A DNA stretch of 64,000 bases from Klebsiella michiganensis (GTDB lineage: Bacteria; Pseudomonadota; Gammaproteobacteria; Enterobacterales; Enterobacteriaceae), in contig NZ_PRDB01000007.1 in NCBI RefSeq assembly GCF_002925905.1, positions 124,001-188,000 on the forward strand, written 5' to 3'. Each line of letters begins with the position of its first letter. Within the stretch, counting starts at the first letter, position 1. This document shows positions 1 to 8,649 of this stretch, piece after piece. The position numbers and the translations under genes are program-made. The notes under the pieces are model-generated. The model worked only from the letters and a program-made list of their open reading frames with translations. It was not told where the DNA came from and did not search any database.

Positions 1-2240
1 TCGCTGGCGCCCAGCTCATCGCCCTGAATACCGCTGTCGGTGCCCAGCAGATATTTGAGCATATACTCGTGGCCCTTGCCGGAAGAGCCCAGCAGGTTGG
101 AGCGCCAGATAAACAGGTTACGCGGATGATTTTTGCCGTTATCCGGCTGTTCGCAGGCGAAGCGGATCTCGCCGGACTTCAGCGCCCGGGCGGTGTAGTC
201 GGCGGGAGTCAGTCCGGCCGCGGCGGCCTGCGCCTTGATGGTCAGCGGGTTGACGCCCAGCTGCGGCGCGGAGGGCAGCCAGCCCATGCGCTCGGCGCGA
301 ACGTTAAAGTCGATCAGATGGCCGCTGAATTGGCTGGCATCGGCCAGCGGCGACAGCAGCTCCCGGGCGGTCAGCTTTTCATAGCGCCACTGGCTGGCGT
401 GATTGTAAAAAAAGGAGGTGCTGTTCATCTGGCGCGGCGGACGATTCCAGTCAAGGGCGAACGCCAGCGGCAGCCAGCCGGTTTGCGGACGCAGCTTCTC
501 CTGGCCGACATAGTGCGACCAGCCGCCGCCGCTCCGGCCGACGCAGCCGCAGAACACCAGCATATTGATCATCCCCCGGTAGTTCATATCCATGTGGTAC
601 CAGTGGTTGACGCCGGCGCCGAGGATAATCATCGACCGTCCGTGGGTTTTATGCGCGGTATCGGCAAATTCACGGGCGATCTGCTCGATGTGCTGGCGCG
701 GGACGCCGGTAATCTGTTCGGCCCACGCCGGGGTATAGGCTTTCATCTCACTGAAGTCCTGCGCGGCGTTGGGATCGTCTAAACCGCGATCGAGTCCGTA
801 GTTGGCGAGAATCAGATCGTAGACGCTAACCACCAGGCCAGATTCACCGTTGGCCAGCGGGAGCTGCTTAACCGGCAGCTGATGCAGCGTCACCGGATCC
901 TGCTTGATGCTGCGAAAGTGCGGGTTTTCGTTGCCGCCGAAGTAGGGAAAGCCCACCGTCACCACGTCGTCACGGCTATCCAGCAGCGATAGTTTGAGTT
1001 CAATGGCTTGCCCGGCGGCCTGCTGTTCAAGGTTCCATTTGCCTTTCTCTCCCCAGCGGAAGCCAATCGAACCGTTGGGCGCCACCAGTTCACCAGCGCT
1101 GTTATAGGCGACGGTTTTCCACTCCGGGTTATTGCTTTCGCCCAGCCCGTCAACCAGATCGGCGGCGCGGACCATCCTGCCGGGAACGTAGAAACCCTCC
1201 TCGCGACGCTCAAGCATCACCAGCATCGGCATATCGGTGTAGGTGCGGCAGTAGTTGAGGAAATAATCGCTCGGGTTATCAAGGTGAAACGTTTTGAGGA
1301 TCGCGTGGCCCATCGCCATGGCCAGCGCGCTGTCGGTACCCTGTTTCGGCGCCAGCCACTGGTCGCTGAGCTTGGCTACCTCCGAAAAGTCCGGGGTAAT
1401 CGCGATGGTTTTGGTGCCCTTGTAGCGCACTTCCGTAAAGAAGTGGGCGTCCGGGGTTCGGGTCTGCGGGACGTTGGAGCCCCAGGCGATAATATAGCTG
1501 GAGTTGTACCAGTCGGCGGACTCGGGAACGTCGGTCTGCTCGCCCCAGGTCATTGGCGAGGCGGGGGGAAGGTCGCAGTACCAGTCGTAGAAGCTCAGGC
1601 AGGTGCCGCCGAGCAGCGACAGATACCGGGTGCCGGCGGCGTAAGAGACCATCGACATCGCCGGGATCGGCGAAAAGCCCGCCACGCGGTCCGGGCCGTA
1701 GTTTTTGATGGTCCAGACGTTGGCGGCGGCAATCAGCTGGTTCAGCTCCTTCCAGCTTGAACGGATAAACCCGCCTTTGCCGCGTACCTGCTTGTAGCTA
1801 AGGGTTTTGACCGGGTCCTGCATGATACTGTCCCACGCCTGCACCGGGTCCGGGTGCTGAGCCAGCGCTTCGCGCCATAGGGCAATCAGCCGCTTGCGCG
1901 CCAGCGGATACTTCAGGCGGTTAGCGCTGTAGAGGTACCAGGAGTAGCTTGCGCCGCGCGGGCAGCCGCGGGGTTCGTGGTTGGGCAGGTCCGGGCGGGT
2001 GCGGGGGTAGTCCGTTTGCTGAGTTTCCCAGGTGACCAGCCCGTTTTTGACGTAAATTTTCCAGCTGCAGGAGCCTGTGCAGTTCACGCCGTGCGTTGAG
2101 CGGACGATTTTGTCGAACTGCCAGCGCTGACGGTAGCTGTCTTCCCAGTCGCGGTTGGTGTTGTACACCTGACCGTGGCCGTTGGCAAAGCTCTCGCCTT
2201 TCTGCTTAAAGTAGCGAAAGCGATCCAATAGTTTACTCAT
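1..2240 (-). CDS. narZ: Respiratory nitrate reductase alpha subunit, 5' part (runs off the window)
   Basis: Catalytic molybdenum subunit of a membrane-bound nitrate reductase, which reduces nitrate to nitrite with quinol electrons on the cytoplasmic face. About 746 of the usual roughly 1,245 residues are present; the C-terminal part lies beyond position 1. The protein begins MSKLLDRFRYFKQKG. His50, Cys54, Cys58 and Cys93 form the unusual His-Cys3 [4Fe-4S] site of NarG-type enzymes, and the SFYDWYCDLP stretch carries the expected Asp ligand of molybdenum. The start codon has a GGAGGAAGG ribosome site just upstream. narG and narZ products are nearly alike; I choose narZ because a NarU-type transporter lies directly upstream in the same direction, as in narUZYWV of E. 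coli. Confidence 0.9.
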   Translation of the reverse strand, partial: MSKLLDRFRYFKQKGESFANGHGQVYNTNRDWEDSYRQRWQFDKIVRSTHGVNCTGSCSWKIYVKNGLVTWETQQTDYPRTRPDLPNHEPRGCPRGASYSWYLYSANRLKYPLARKRLIALWREALAQHPDPVQAWDSIMQDPVKTLSYKQVRGKGGFIRSSWKELNQLIAAANVWTIKNYGPDRVAGFSPIPAMSMVSYAAGTRYLSLLGGTCLSFYDWYCDLPPASPMTWGEQTDVPESADWYNSSYIIAWGSNVPQTRTPDAHFFTEVRYKGTKTIAITPDFSEVAKLSDQWLAPKQGTDSALAMAMGHAILKTFHLDNPSDYFLNYCRTYTDMPMLVMLERREEGFYVPGRMVRAADLVDGLGESNNPEWKTVAYNSAGELVAPNGSIGFRWGEKGKWNLEQQAAGQAIELKLSLLDSRDDVVTVGFPYFGGNENPHFRSIKQDPVTLHQLPVKQLPLANGESGLVVSVYDLILANYGLDRGLDDPNAAQDFSEMKAYTPAWAEQITGVPRQHIEQIAREFADTAHKTHGRSMIILGAGVNHWYHMDMNYRGMINMLVFCGCVGRSGGGWSHYVGQEKLRPQTGWLPLAFALDWNRPPRQMNSTSFFYNHASQWRYEKLTARELLSPLADASQFSGHLIDFNVRAERMGWLPSAPQLGVNPLTIKAQAAAAGLTPADYTARALKSGEIRFACEQPDNGKNHPRNLFIWRSNLLGSSGKGHEYMLKYLLGTDSGIQGDELGAS

Positions 2241-2264
2241 GACCTTCCTCCTGCTCCGATAATG

Positions 2265-2300
2265 TCCGGCCTGAAAAGACCGTACGATCCCCAGGCCGGA
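2265..2300. repeat. Inverted repeat (REP-like hairpin) between narU and narZ
   Basis: TCCGGCCTG and CAGGCCGGA are perfect 9-bp arms separated by 18 bases, in the 93-bp gap between the narU stop and the narZ start. The GCCGGATAGGGCGTCAG context resembles enterobacterial REP sequence. It could modulate read-through from narU into narZ or protect the narU transcript; this is inference. Confidence 0.5.
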
Positions 2301-2333
2301 TAGGGCGTCAGCCGCCACCCGATGAATATGCCG

Positions 2334-3722
2334 TTATTGCTTTGCCGGTTTACGACGGCCGTAGACCAGCCAGGTCACCAGCACGCAAACCACGTAGAAA
2401 ACCAGGAAGACCTTCATCGCCCCGACCGGGGAGCCGGTCATCGCCAGCGAGGTACCGAAGGCTTTGGGGATAAAGAAGCCGCCAATCGCGCCGATGGCGG
2501 AGATAAAGCCGAGTGCCGCCGCGGTGTCGGTCACCGCCTCGTGCTGGGCCTGTTCGTCGCTGCCGCCGCGTTTCTTCACGCTGTCGAGGGTGATTTGGCG
2601 AAAGATCACGGCGATCATCTGGAAGGTGGAACCGCTGCCGAGACCGGCGGTCAGGAACAGCCCCATAAACACCACGTAAAAGGCGAGAAAGCTGCCGGAG
2701 CCGGTTCCGGGGAGGGTGAGAAACAGCAGGCCGGTAAACAGCGCCATCAGCACAAAGTTCACCAGCGTGACGCGTACGCCGCCGAGACGGTCGGATATAA
2801 TCCCGCCGAAAGAACGCGCCAGCGCGCCGATAAACGGCCCGAAGAAGGCCAGCTTAAGGATGTTAACATCAGGGAACTGCGTTTTCGCCAGCATGGCGAA
2901 ACCGGCGGAGAAGCCGATAAACGAGCCAAAGGTGGCCAGATAGAGCAGGCTCAGCAGCCACATATGCGGGCGTTTCAGCACCGGCAGCTGCTCGCGAATC
3001 GAAGCCTTTGAGCTGGCGATGTCGTTCATTCCTACCCAGGCGGCGAAGGTGGCTATCACCAGCAGCGGAACCCAGACGAGGGCGGCGTTGCTCAGCGCGA
3101 GAAGAGAGCCATCCTCCTGAGGCACGCCATGGATGCCAAGAAAAGCGAAGATGGGCAGAAAAATCGCCGCCGGCGCGATCATCTGCATCACGCTGACGCC
3201 GAGATTGCCGAGGCCGCCGTTGATACCCAGCGCGCTGCCCTGTTTCGCTTTGGGAAAGAAAAAACTGATATTTCCCATGCTGGAAGCAAAGTTCGCACCG
3301 GCAAAACCGCACAGCAGGGCAATGGTGATAAATACCCAGAATGGAGTAGCGGGGTTTTGAATGGCGACACCCAGCCAGATACAGGGCACCACCAGAATAA
3401 TCGTGCTTAATACCGTCCAGTAGCGCCCGCCAAATATAGGTACCATAAAGGAGTAGGGGACGCGTAATATTGCGCCGGAAAGCGAGGGCAGAGCGGTTAA
3501 TAAAAAGAGCTGATCGGTGGTGAAATTAAATCCGACTTTATTGAGATTGACGGCGACGGCGCTGAATAGCATCCAGACGCAAAAGGCGAGTAGCAAACAA
3601 CCTACGGAAATGCAAAGATTTCTGCGCGCTATTTGCTTTCCCTTATTCTCCCAAAACGCCGCATTTTCTGGTTTCCACTCTTTTAAGAGATAATGATTCT
3701 TTTTCTCATCTTTGCTCAGCAT
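2334..3722 (-). CDS. narU: Nitrate/nitrite transporter NarU
   Basis: Inner-membrane major facilitator that moves nitrate in and nitrite out for nitrate respiration. The protein is 462 residues, the length of E. coli NarU, and carries NarK/NarU stretches such as GFAGANFASSMGNISFFFPK, which contains a nitrate-signature helix. The N-terminal text (KNHYLLKEWKPENAAFWENKGKQIARRN) matches NarU better than NarK. I place the start at MLSKDEKK because GAGGG lies 4 bases upstream; a longer reading adds ten unlikely residues. It is transcribed toward narZ with a 93-bp gap, so the two probably form one operon. In E. coli the paralogous narU-narZ set is stationary-phase expressed rather than strongly nitrate-induced; whether that holds here cannot be seen. 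Confidence 0.93.
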   Translation of the reverse strand: MLSKDEKKNHYLLKEWKPENAAFWENKGKQIARRNLCISVGCLLLAFCVWMLFSAVAVNLNKVGFNFTTDQLFLLTALPSLSGAILRVPYSFMVPIFGGRYWTVLSTIILVVPCIWLGVAIQNPATPFWVFITIALLCGFAGANFASSMGNISFFFPKAKQGSALGINGGLGNLGVSVMQMIAPAAIFLPIFAFLGIHGVPQEDGSLLALSNAALVWVPLLVIATFAAWVGMNDIASSKASIREQLPVLKRPHMWLLSLLYLATFGSFIGFSAGFAMLAKTQFPDVNILKLAFFGPFIGALARSFGGIISDRLGGVRVTLVNFVLMALFTGLLFLTLPGTGSGSFLAFYVVFMGLFLTAGLGSGSTFQMIAVIFRQITLDSVKKRGGSDEQAQHEAVTDTAAALGFISAIGAIGGFFIPKAFGTSLAMTGSPVGAMKVFLVFYVVCVLVTWLVYGRRKPAKQ

Positions 3723-3843
3723 ATTGCCCTCGAATGAACAGTAACCCGTCAAAAAAGAATAAACTGGTAAAACAGCAAATTAATAAAAGAAATAAAATCA
3801 GGGATGGGGATGTATCTGTTGTAATAAATGAAGAATAGATAAG

Positions 3844-3870
3844 AAAAGCGCGCCGAAAGAAGACGCGCGA
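3844..3870 (-). terminator. Probable terminator of smvR
   Basis: Read on the minus strand, GCGCG and CGCGC arms flank an 11-base loop and are followed by a run of T residues (TTTTCTT). It lies about 40 bases past the smvR stop codon. The gap to narU (3723-3911) otherwise shows only AT-rich sequence and the small inverted repeat GTTAC-N5-GTAAC at 3891-3905. Confidence 0.5.
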
Positions 3871-3911
3871 ATATTAGCTCAGGATTATTTGTTACTAAAT
3901 GTAACTTGAAA

Positions 3912-4487
3912 TTAAAAAAGTTCCATCGAGATAGAATAATTGATATGCCGATTGAAGGCGGCATCATCTATTTCCTGCATTCCCAGCGCATAAATACCGT
4001 CGAGGCCGCAGACGAGAGCAATGAGCCGCCAGGCAATGCTTTCCATATCGTCCCTTGGCTTAAACTCACCGGCAGCGGTTCCCTGGCGGATGATCTTCAG
4101 GGTCTCTTCATGCCACATGTTCATGGTGAGCAGATAGGCCCCCTTGATATCACTGTCGCTATCGGCCAGCAGCTGCGCTTCGCGCCACAGGCGAATGTAT
4201 GGCTCAAGCCTGCCGTCGTCGCTGCCCACCATAGAAAACAGGCGTTCACGCCACGTGGCGTCGTCGGGGACCAGCGGCATATCCATCATTTCGCGGATCA
4301 ACCGTATGAAGGCATGGGCTTTTAGCTCGCCCGCGGAGGTGAAATGGTGGTGCAGCTGACCGGCGGAGACGCCGGCTTCGGCGGCAATCTGGCGGACGGT
4401 CATAGCGCTAAACCCGCCACGAAGCGCTACGCGCATGGCTGCCAGCACAATAACTTCCCGACGCGCATCGCGATTTAAGTAGCTCAT
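3912..4487 (-). CDS. smvR: TetR-family repressor SmvR
   Basis: A 191-residue TetR-type regulator. The N-terminal helix-turn-helix is visible at about residues 10-50 (GGFSAMTVRQIAAEAGVS, then LHHHF). The C-terminal part is the ligand-binding helical domain, with a Trp/Met-rich interior (WREAQLL, LTMNMWHEE) suited to hydrophobic cations. The gene is divergent from smvA with 118 bp between the start codons. In Klebsiella this pair is known: SmvR represses smvA, and smvR loss raises tolerance to cationic biocides such as chlorhexidine. Two 16-bp palindromes lie in the gap, and a candidate smvR promoter (TTGAAC, 18 bp, TACTAT on the minus strand) overlaps one of them, so autorepression is likely. 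No sign of damage. Confidence 0.9.
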   Translation of the reverse strand: MSYLNRDARREVIVLAAMRVALRGGFSAMTVRQIAAEAGVSAGQLHHHFTSAGELKAHAFIRLIREMMDMPLVPDDATWRERLFSMVGSDDGRLEPYIRLWREAQLLADSDSDIKGAYLLTMNMWHEETLKIIRQGTAAGEFKPRDDMESIAWRLIALVCGLDGIYALGMQEIDDAAFNRHINYSISMELF

Positions 4488-4529
4488 AACGTTAGTGACC
4501 CCGGTTTTTTTGGCGATAGTAACAAAAAG

Positions 4530-4582
4530 TTGGACACTCGTTCAACAATCCGGCAGGATCCGTTTCCTGGACGCTTGTCCAG
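4530..4582. promoter_or_regulatory. Paired 16-bp palindromes in the smvR-smvA gap (candidate SmvR operators)
   Basis: Two related palindromes start 37 bp apart: TTGGACACTCGTTCAA at 4530-4545 (one mismatched pair) and CTGGACGCTTGTCCAG at 4567-4582 (perfect 6-bp arms, 4-bp centre). Both fit yTGGAC-N4-GTyCAr. The first covers the -35 and spacer of the likely smvR promoter on the minus strand; the second ends 23 bp before the smvA start. Length, symmetry and position are typical of TetR-family operators. Binding by SmvR is inferred. Confidence 0.7.
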
Positions 4583-4605
4583 TTTTAACGTTGAGGGAAA
4601 GTAGT

Positions 4606-6096
4606 ATGTCTCGGCAATGGTTGACGCTGATGGCGATTTTGCTGGTTTATATTCCGGTGGCGATTGACGCCACTGTTCTCCACGTGGCTGCGCCAACGCT
4701 CAGCGTAGCGCTGGGGACCAGCGGTAACGAGCTGCTGTGGATTATTGATATTTATTCGCTGGTAATGGCCGGTATGGTGCTGCCTATGGGCGCATTGGGC
4801 GATAAAATCGGCTTTAAACGGCTGCTGCTGCTCGGCAGCGGTATTTTTGGCACCGCGTCGCTGGCGGCGGCGTTTTCGCCCACGGCAGAGACGCTGATTG
4901 CCTCCCGCGCGCTGCTGGCGGTGGGGGCGGCGATGATCGTGCCTGCGACCCTGGCCGGGATCCGCAGCACCTTTTCGCAGGCGCACCAGCGTAACATGGC
5001 GCTTGGTCTGTGGGCAGCGGTCGGTTCCGGCGGCGCGGCGTTCGGTCCGCTGGTTGGCGGCATGCTGCTGGAGCATTTTTACTGGGGATCGGTTTTCCTG
5101 ATCAACGTGCCGATCGTCCTGCTGGTGATAGCGATTAATGCCAAAGTGGTGCCGCGTCAGCCCGCGCGGCGCGAGCAGCCGCTGAATCTTTTCCAGGCGC
5201 TAATCCTGATCGCCGCCATTTTGATGCTGGTATTTAGCGCCAAAACGGCGCTCAAAGGGCAAATGGCGCTGTGGTTAACCGGGCTGGTGGCACTATCTGG
5301 CGCCGCGATGCTGTTCTGGTTCGTGCGCAAACAGCTCTCGGCATCGCGTCCCATGGTCGATATGCGCCTGTTTACCCATCGCATTATTTTAAGCGGCGTG
5401 ATGATGGCGATGACCGCGCTGATTACGCTGGTGGGTTTTGAACTGCTGATGGCGCAGGAGCTGCAGTTTGTGCACAGCAAAACGCCTTTTGAAGCCGGGC
5501 TGTTTATGCTGCCGGTGATGGTGGCGAGCGGTTTCAGCGGGCCCATTGCCGGCATGCTGGTATCGCGGCTGGGGCTGCGCGAGGTCGCCACCGGCGGAAT
5601 GCTGCTCAGCGCCCTGAGCTTCCTCGGCCTGTCGATGACCGATTTCAGCACCCAGCAGTGGCAGGCCTGGGGACTGATGACGCTGCTGGGCTTCAGCGTC
5701 GCCAGCGCGCTGTTGGCCTCCAGCTCGGCGATAATGGCCGCCGCGCCGAAGGAAAAAGCGGCGGCGGCAGGGGCCATCGAAACCATGGCCTATGAGCTGG
5801 GCGCGGGACTGGGGATTGCCCTGTTTGGCCTGATCCTGACCCGCAGCTACACCTCGTCAATTGTTCTGCCGGGTGGAATCGAGGGCGCGGCGGCGGAGCA
5901 GGCGTCGTCCTCCATCAGCGAGGCGATTAAGCTGGCGCAGTCGCTGCCCGCCATACCGGCGCAAAGCCTGCTTGAAGCGGCGAAGGCGGCGTTTATTCAT
6001 TCGCGCAGCATCGTGCTGGCGACGGCTGGCGTCCTGCTTCTGCTGCTGGCGGCCGGCATCTGGCGTAGTCTGGCAAAAGCGCCTGAGCTGAATTAA
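4606..6096 (+). CDS. smvA: MFS efflux pump SmvA (quaternary ammonium/biocide export)
   Basis: A 496-residue drug:proton antiporter of the DHA2 (14-helix) type in the inner membrane, known in Salmonella for methyl viologen resistance and in Klebsiella for export of cationic biocides. MSRQWLTLMAILLVYIPVAID starts the first helix; the conserved charged loop reads GALGDKIGFKRL; DHA2-type motif C is seen in GSGGAAFGPLVGG. The length matches Salmonella SmvA. The reading frame is open further upstream, but the start at 4606 has a GAGGGA ribosome site 8 bases away and avoids running through the operators. It ends 3 bp from the convergent IclR gene. Confidence 0.92.
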   Translation: MSRQWLTLMAILLVYIPVAIDATVLHVAAPTLSVALGTSGNELLWIIDIYSLVMAGMVLPMGALGDKIGFKRLLLLGSGIFGTASLAAAFSPTAETLIASRALLAVGAAMIVPATLAGIRSTFSQAHQRNMALGLWAAVGSGGAAFGPLVGGMLLEHFYWGSVFLINVPIVLLVIAINAKVVPRQPARREQPLNLFQALILIAAILMLVFSAKTALKGQMALWLTGLVALSGAAMLFWFVRKQLSASRPMVDMRLFTHRIILSGVMMAMTALITLVGFELLMAQELQFVHSKTPFEAGLFMLPVMVASGFSGPIAGMLVSRLGLREVATGGMLLSALSFLGLSMTDFSTQQWQAWGLMTLLGFSVASALLASSSAIMAAAPKEKAAAAGAIETMAYELGAGLGIALFGLILTRSYTSSIVLPGGIEGAAAEQASSSISEAIKLAQSLPAIPAQSLLEAAKAAFIHSRSIVLATAGVLLLLLAAGIWRSLAKAPELN

Positions 6097-6099
6097 CCC

Positions 6100-6897
6100 T
6101 CACAGCTGAAGAGAAAGCGCCATCGCCGCCCGCCGTAGCGGGGCGAGGGCTTTCTCTTTCAGCGCGGCGGCGTTGGTATAGCCTGCCGGAACGCCAACGT
6201 TAAGCGCCGCCACCACCTGGCCGCTGCGGGAGAGCAGCGGTACCGCCAGCGAACATAATCCCACCTCAATTTGCCGGTCAGCGAGCGCGTAGCCCTGCAT
6301 GCGCACTCTGGCGATTTCCTGCCGTAAACCCGCCATATCGCATAGCGTATACGGGGTATAGCGGATCAGATTGGCTCGTGACAGTGTCACTTCAAGCTGT
6401 TCTTCCGGCAACGCGCTAAGCAGCACGCGTCCCATCGACGTGGCCCACGCAGGCAGACGGCTGCCGCGGCCGATATCCACGCTGAGCAGGTTATTCACCG
6501 CCGCTCTGGCAATATACAGGACGTTATCGCCGTCCAGCGTGGCGGCGGAGCAGGACTCTCCGAGGTTTTTGCCCAGATTATCCAGGGCGCCCTGCGCGAC
6601 TTTCGCCAGCGGCGTTCCGGCCAGGTAGGCGTGACCCACCGCCAGCACGCGGGGGAGCAGCTCATAGCTGCGACCATCCGGGCTATGCACCATACCCAGC
6701 GCAGCGAGGGTATAGAGGCAGCGGCGCACAGCCGCGCGGGAGATCTGCGTTTTCTGGCTAAGCTGGGAGATGGTCAGGCGCTGCCGCTGCGGGGTAAACG
6801 CGTTAAGGACTTCCAGCCCGCGCGCCAGGGACAGCATAAAGTTAGGGTCGTGTTCAGACTGGCGGGCGCTGAGAGTATCTGGTTTTTTTTCGCTCAT
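6100..6897 (-). CDS. IclR-family regulator of the cat-ben cluster (PcaR/PcaU-like)
   Basis: A 265-residue IclR-type transcription factor. The N-terminal winged helix-turn-helix is at about residues 20-85 (LARGLEVLNAF, LTISQLSQKTQISRAAVRRCLYTL), followed by the effector-binding domain with the usual DRQIEVGLCSLAVPL stretch. This N-terminal signature is typical of the aromatic-catabolism branch (PcaR, PcaU, PobR, CatR of IclR type), whose members respond to beta-ketoadipate, protocatechuate or muconate. It is divergent from catB with 260 bp between the starts, and that gap contains a PcaR-type palindrome. It is the natural candidate activator of the downstream catBCA-benABCD genes. The exact inducer cannot be read from sequence. 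Confidence 0.85.
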   Translation of the reverse strand: MSEKKPDTLSARQSEHDPNFMLSLARGLEVLNAFTPQRQRLTISQLSQKTQISRAAVRRCLYTLAALGMVHSPDGRSYELLPRVLAVGHAYLAGTPLAKVAQGALDNLGKNLGESCSAATLDGDNVLYIARAAVNNLLSVDIGRGSRLPAWATSMGRVLLSALPEEQLEVTLSRANLIRYTPYTLCDMAGLRQEIARVRMQGYALADRQIEVGLCSLAVPLLSRSGQVVAALNVGVPAGYTNAAALKEKALAPLRRAAMALSLQL

Positions 6898-7025
6898 ACA
6901 ACCCCTCTTTTATTGAAGATAAAGGTTCATGGGGCATCACTATATCGCGGGTGAAAAACGCGGCGATTCCTTGTTCTGGTTTTACCACGTCGATCACATT
7001 ATTAACCCCAATTTAACAACCGCGT

Positions 7026-7086
7026 CGATAATCGCACAACATTTCGATTATCGCCGTTGACCGTCCCGATTGGGCAGACCTATTGT
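7026..7086 (+). promoter_or_regulatory. Operator and promoter upstream of catB
   Basis: CGATAATCG (7026-7034) and CGATTATCG (7045-7053) are perfect inverted 9-bp arms with 10 bp between. The left arm with its flank (TCGATAATCGCACAA) closely resembles the PcaR/PcaU operator core as I recall it from Pseudomonas and Acinetobacter. Immediately downstream lie TTGACC (7057-7062) and TATTGT (7081-7086), 18 bp apart, a plausible sigma-70 promoter for catB. The palindrome just upstream of -35 suits an activator. The rest of the 6898-7157 gap holds no gene that I can see. Confidence 0.6.
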
Positions 7087-7157
7087 CAACAGAATCGTTA
7101 CCCCGCGTTATGAACAGGGGTATGAAAAGTTATGTATTTCATCACCAGGAAAAAAAG

Positions 7158-8276
7158 ATGACCGCGACCATTGAACGTATTGAAAGCTGGCTGGTAGATA
7201 TCCCGACCATTCGACCGCACAAACTCTCCATGACCACGATGGGCTGTCAGACGCTGGCGATCGTCCGCATAACCCGTTCGGACGGGATTTGCGGTATTGG
7301 CGAAGCCACTACCATCGGTGGATTGAGCTACGGCGTGGAGAGCCCGGAAGCCATCGTGTCGGCGATTAATCATTACCTGACGCCGCTGCTCAAGGGCCAG
7401 GCGGCCGATAATCTGAATGTCCTGACCGCGCGGATGAACGGCGCGGTTAAAGGCAATACCTTTGCCAAATCAGCGATCGAAACCGCGCTGCTGGATGCGC
7501 AGGGTAAGGCGCTTGGCCTGCCGGTTTCCGCGCTGCTTGGCGGCGCGCTGACGACCTCGCTGCCGGTTCTCTGGACGCTGGCGAGCGGCGATACCGAGAA
7601 AGATATTGTCGAGGGGGAAAGGCTGCTGGCGGAGCGTCGCCATCGCGCGTTTAAGCTAAAAATCGGCGCGCGCGAACTGGCGACGGATCTGCGCCACACC
7701 CGCGCGATTGTTGAAGCCCTGGGCGATCGGGCCAGCATCCGCGTCGACGTTAATCAGGCGTGGGAAGCCACCGTCGCAGCAAAGGGCTGCCGCGAGCTGG
7801 CGGCGATGGGGGTCGATCTGATTGAGCAGCCGGTCAGCGCTCAGGACAACGCTGCGCTGGTGCGCCTCAGCCATCACATCGACGCGGCTATTCTGGCCGA
7901 TGAAGCGGTGGCGACCCATTACGAAGGCTATCGCCTGGCGCAGCAGGGATTCAGCGGGGCCTTTGCGCTGAAGATTGCCAAAGCGGGAGGGCCAAACAGC
8001 GTGCTGGCGCTGGCGAAGGTGGCGCAAGCGGCGGGAATTGGGCTTTACGGCGGCACGATGCTTGAGGGGACCGTTGGCACCCTGGCCTCGCTGCACGCCT
8101 GGTCGACGCTACCCCTACAGTGGGGCAGCGAGATGTTTGGCCCGCTATTGCTGAAGGACGATATTGTCAGCGTGCCGCTAACGTTCGCCGAAGGCGAGGT
8201 GACGCTACCGCAAGCGCCGGGTCTTGGCGCTGAACTGGATGAAGACAAACTGCGCTTCTATAGCCGCAAAGGATAA
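7158..8276 (+). CDS. catB: Muconate cycloisomerase
   Basis: Converts cis,cis-muconate to (+)-muconolactone, the second step of the catechol branch of the beta-ketoadipate pathway; cytoplasmic and Mn/Mg dependent. The 372 residues are standard for the enolase-superfamily enzyme. The lysine pair Lys166-x-Lys168 (FKLKIG), the metal ligands Asp197 (VDVNQ), Glu223 (IEQP) and Asp248 (ADEA), and Lys272 (LKIAKAGG) are all in place. I use the ATG at 7158, which has an AGGAAAAAA ribosome site; the upstream open frame lacks one. First gene of catBCA-benABCD, 12 bp ahead of catC. A related muconate-lactonizing or chloromuconate enzyme is possible, but the neighbours fix the role. Confidence 0.94.
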   Translation: MTATIERIESWLVDIPTIRPHKLSMTTMGCQTLAIVRITRSDGICGIGEATTIGGLSYGVESPEAIVSAINHYLTPLLKGQAADNLNVLTARMNGAVKGNTFAKSAIETALLDAQGKALGLPVSALLGGALTTSLPVLWTLASGDTEKDIVEGERLLAERRHRAFKLKIGARELATDLRHTRAIVEALGDRASIRVDVNQAWEATVAAKGCRELAAMGVDLIEQPVSAQDNAALVRLSHHIDAAILADEAVATHYEGYRLAQQGFSGAFALKIAKAGGPNSVLALAKVAQAAGIGLYGGTMLEGTVGTLASLHAWSTLPLQWGSEMFGPLLLKDDIVSVPLTFAEGEVTLPQAPGLGAELDEDKLRFYSRKG

Positions 8277-8288
8277 TGGAGGATTTTT

Positions 8289-8579
8289 ATGCTATTTAAA
8301 GTCGATATGACCGTGAATATTCCGCTGGGATTTCCTGCCGACGAAATTGAGGAAATTAAGCAGCGAGAAAAAAAGTATTCACAACAACTTCAGCGCGAAG
8401 GTAAATGGCGACATATCTGGCGCGTCGCCGGCCTTTACGCCAATGTCAGTATTTTCGATGTGAAAGATGCTGAAGAGCTGCATCAAATTTTAATGGCTCT
8501 ACCATTATATCCCTTTATGCAAATTCGCGTGGAGGCGCTCTGTCGTCATCCCTCCTCGATTCGCGAAGACGACCGTTAA
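8289..8579 (+). CDS. catC: Muconolactone delta-isomerase
   Basis: Isomerises muconolactone to beta-ketoadipate enol-lactone, the third step of the catechol branch. The protein is 96 residues, the normal size of this decameric ferredoxin-like enzyme, and starts MLFKVDMTVNIP with the expected LPLYPFM stretch near the end. A strong ribosome site (ATGGAGGAT) precedes the start, 12 bp after catB. The pca genes needed to carry the product to succinyl-CoA and acetyl-CoA are not in this window. Confidence 0.95.
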   Translation: MLFKVDMTVNIPLGFPADEIEEIKQREKKYSQQLQREGKWRHIWRVAGLYANVSIFDVKDAEELHQILMALPLYPFMQIRVEALCRHPSSIREDDR

Positions 8580-8649
8580 TAAAAAATAATAACTAACCTC
8601 GCGCCGAAACTATTCGGCGAATATCCTACAACGATAAGTGAGAAATATT

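Noticed and set aside
69-1760. Long plus-strand open frames (237 and 250 codons)
   Set aside because: They lie antisense within narZ, have Ala/Arg/Gly-rich composition with no domain, and no ribosome sites. They are shadows of the real gene.
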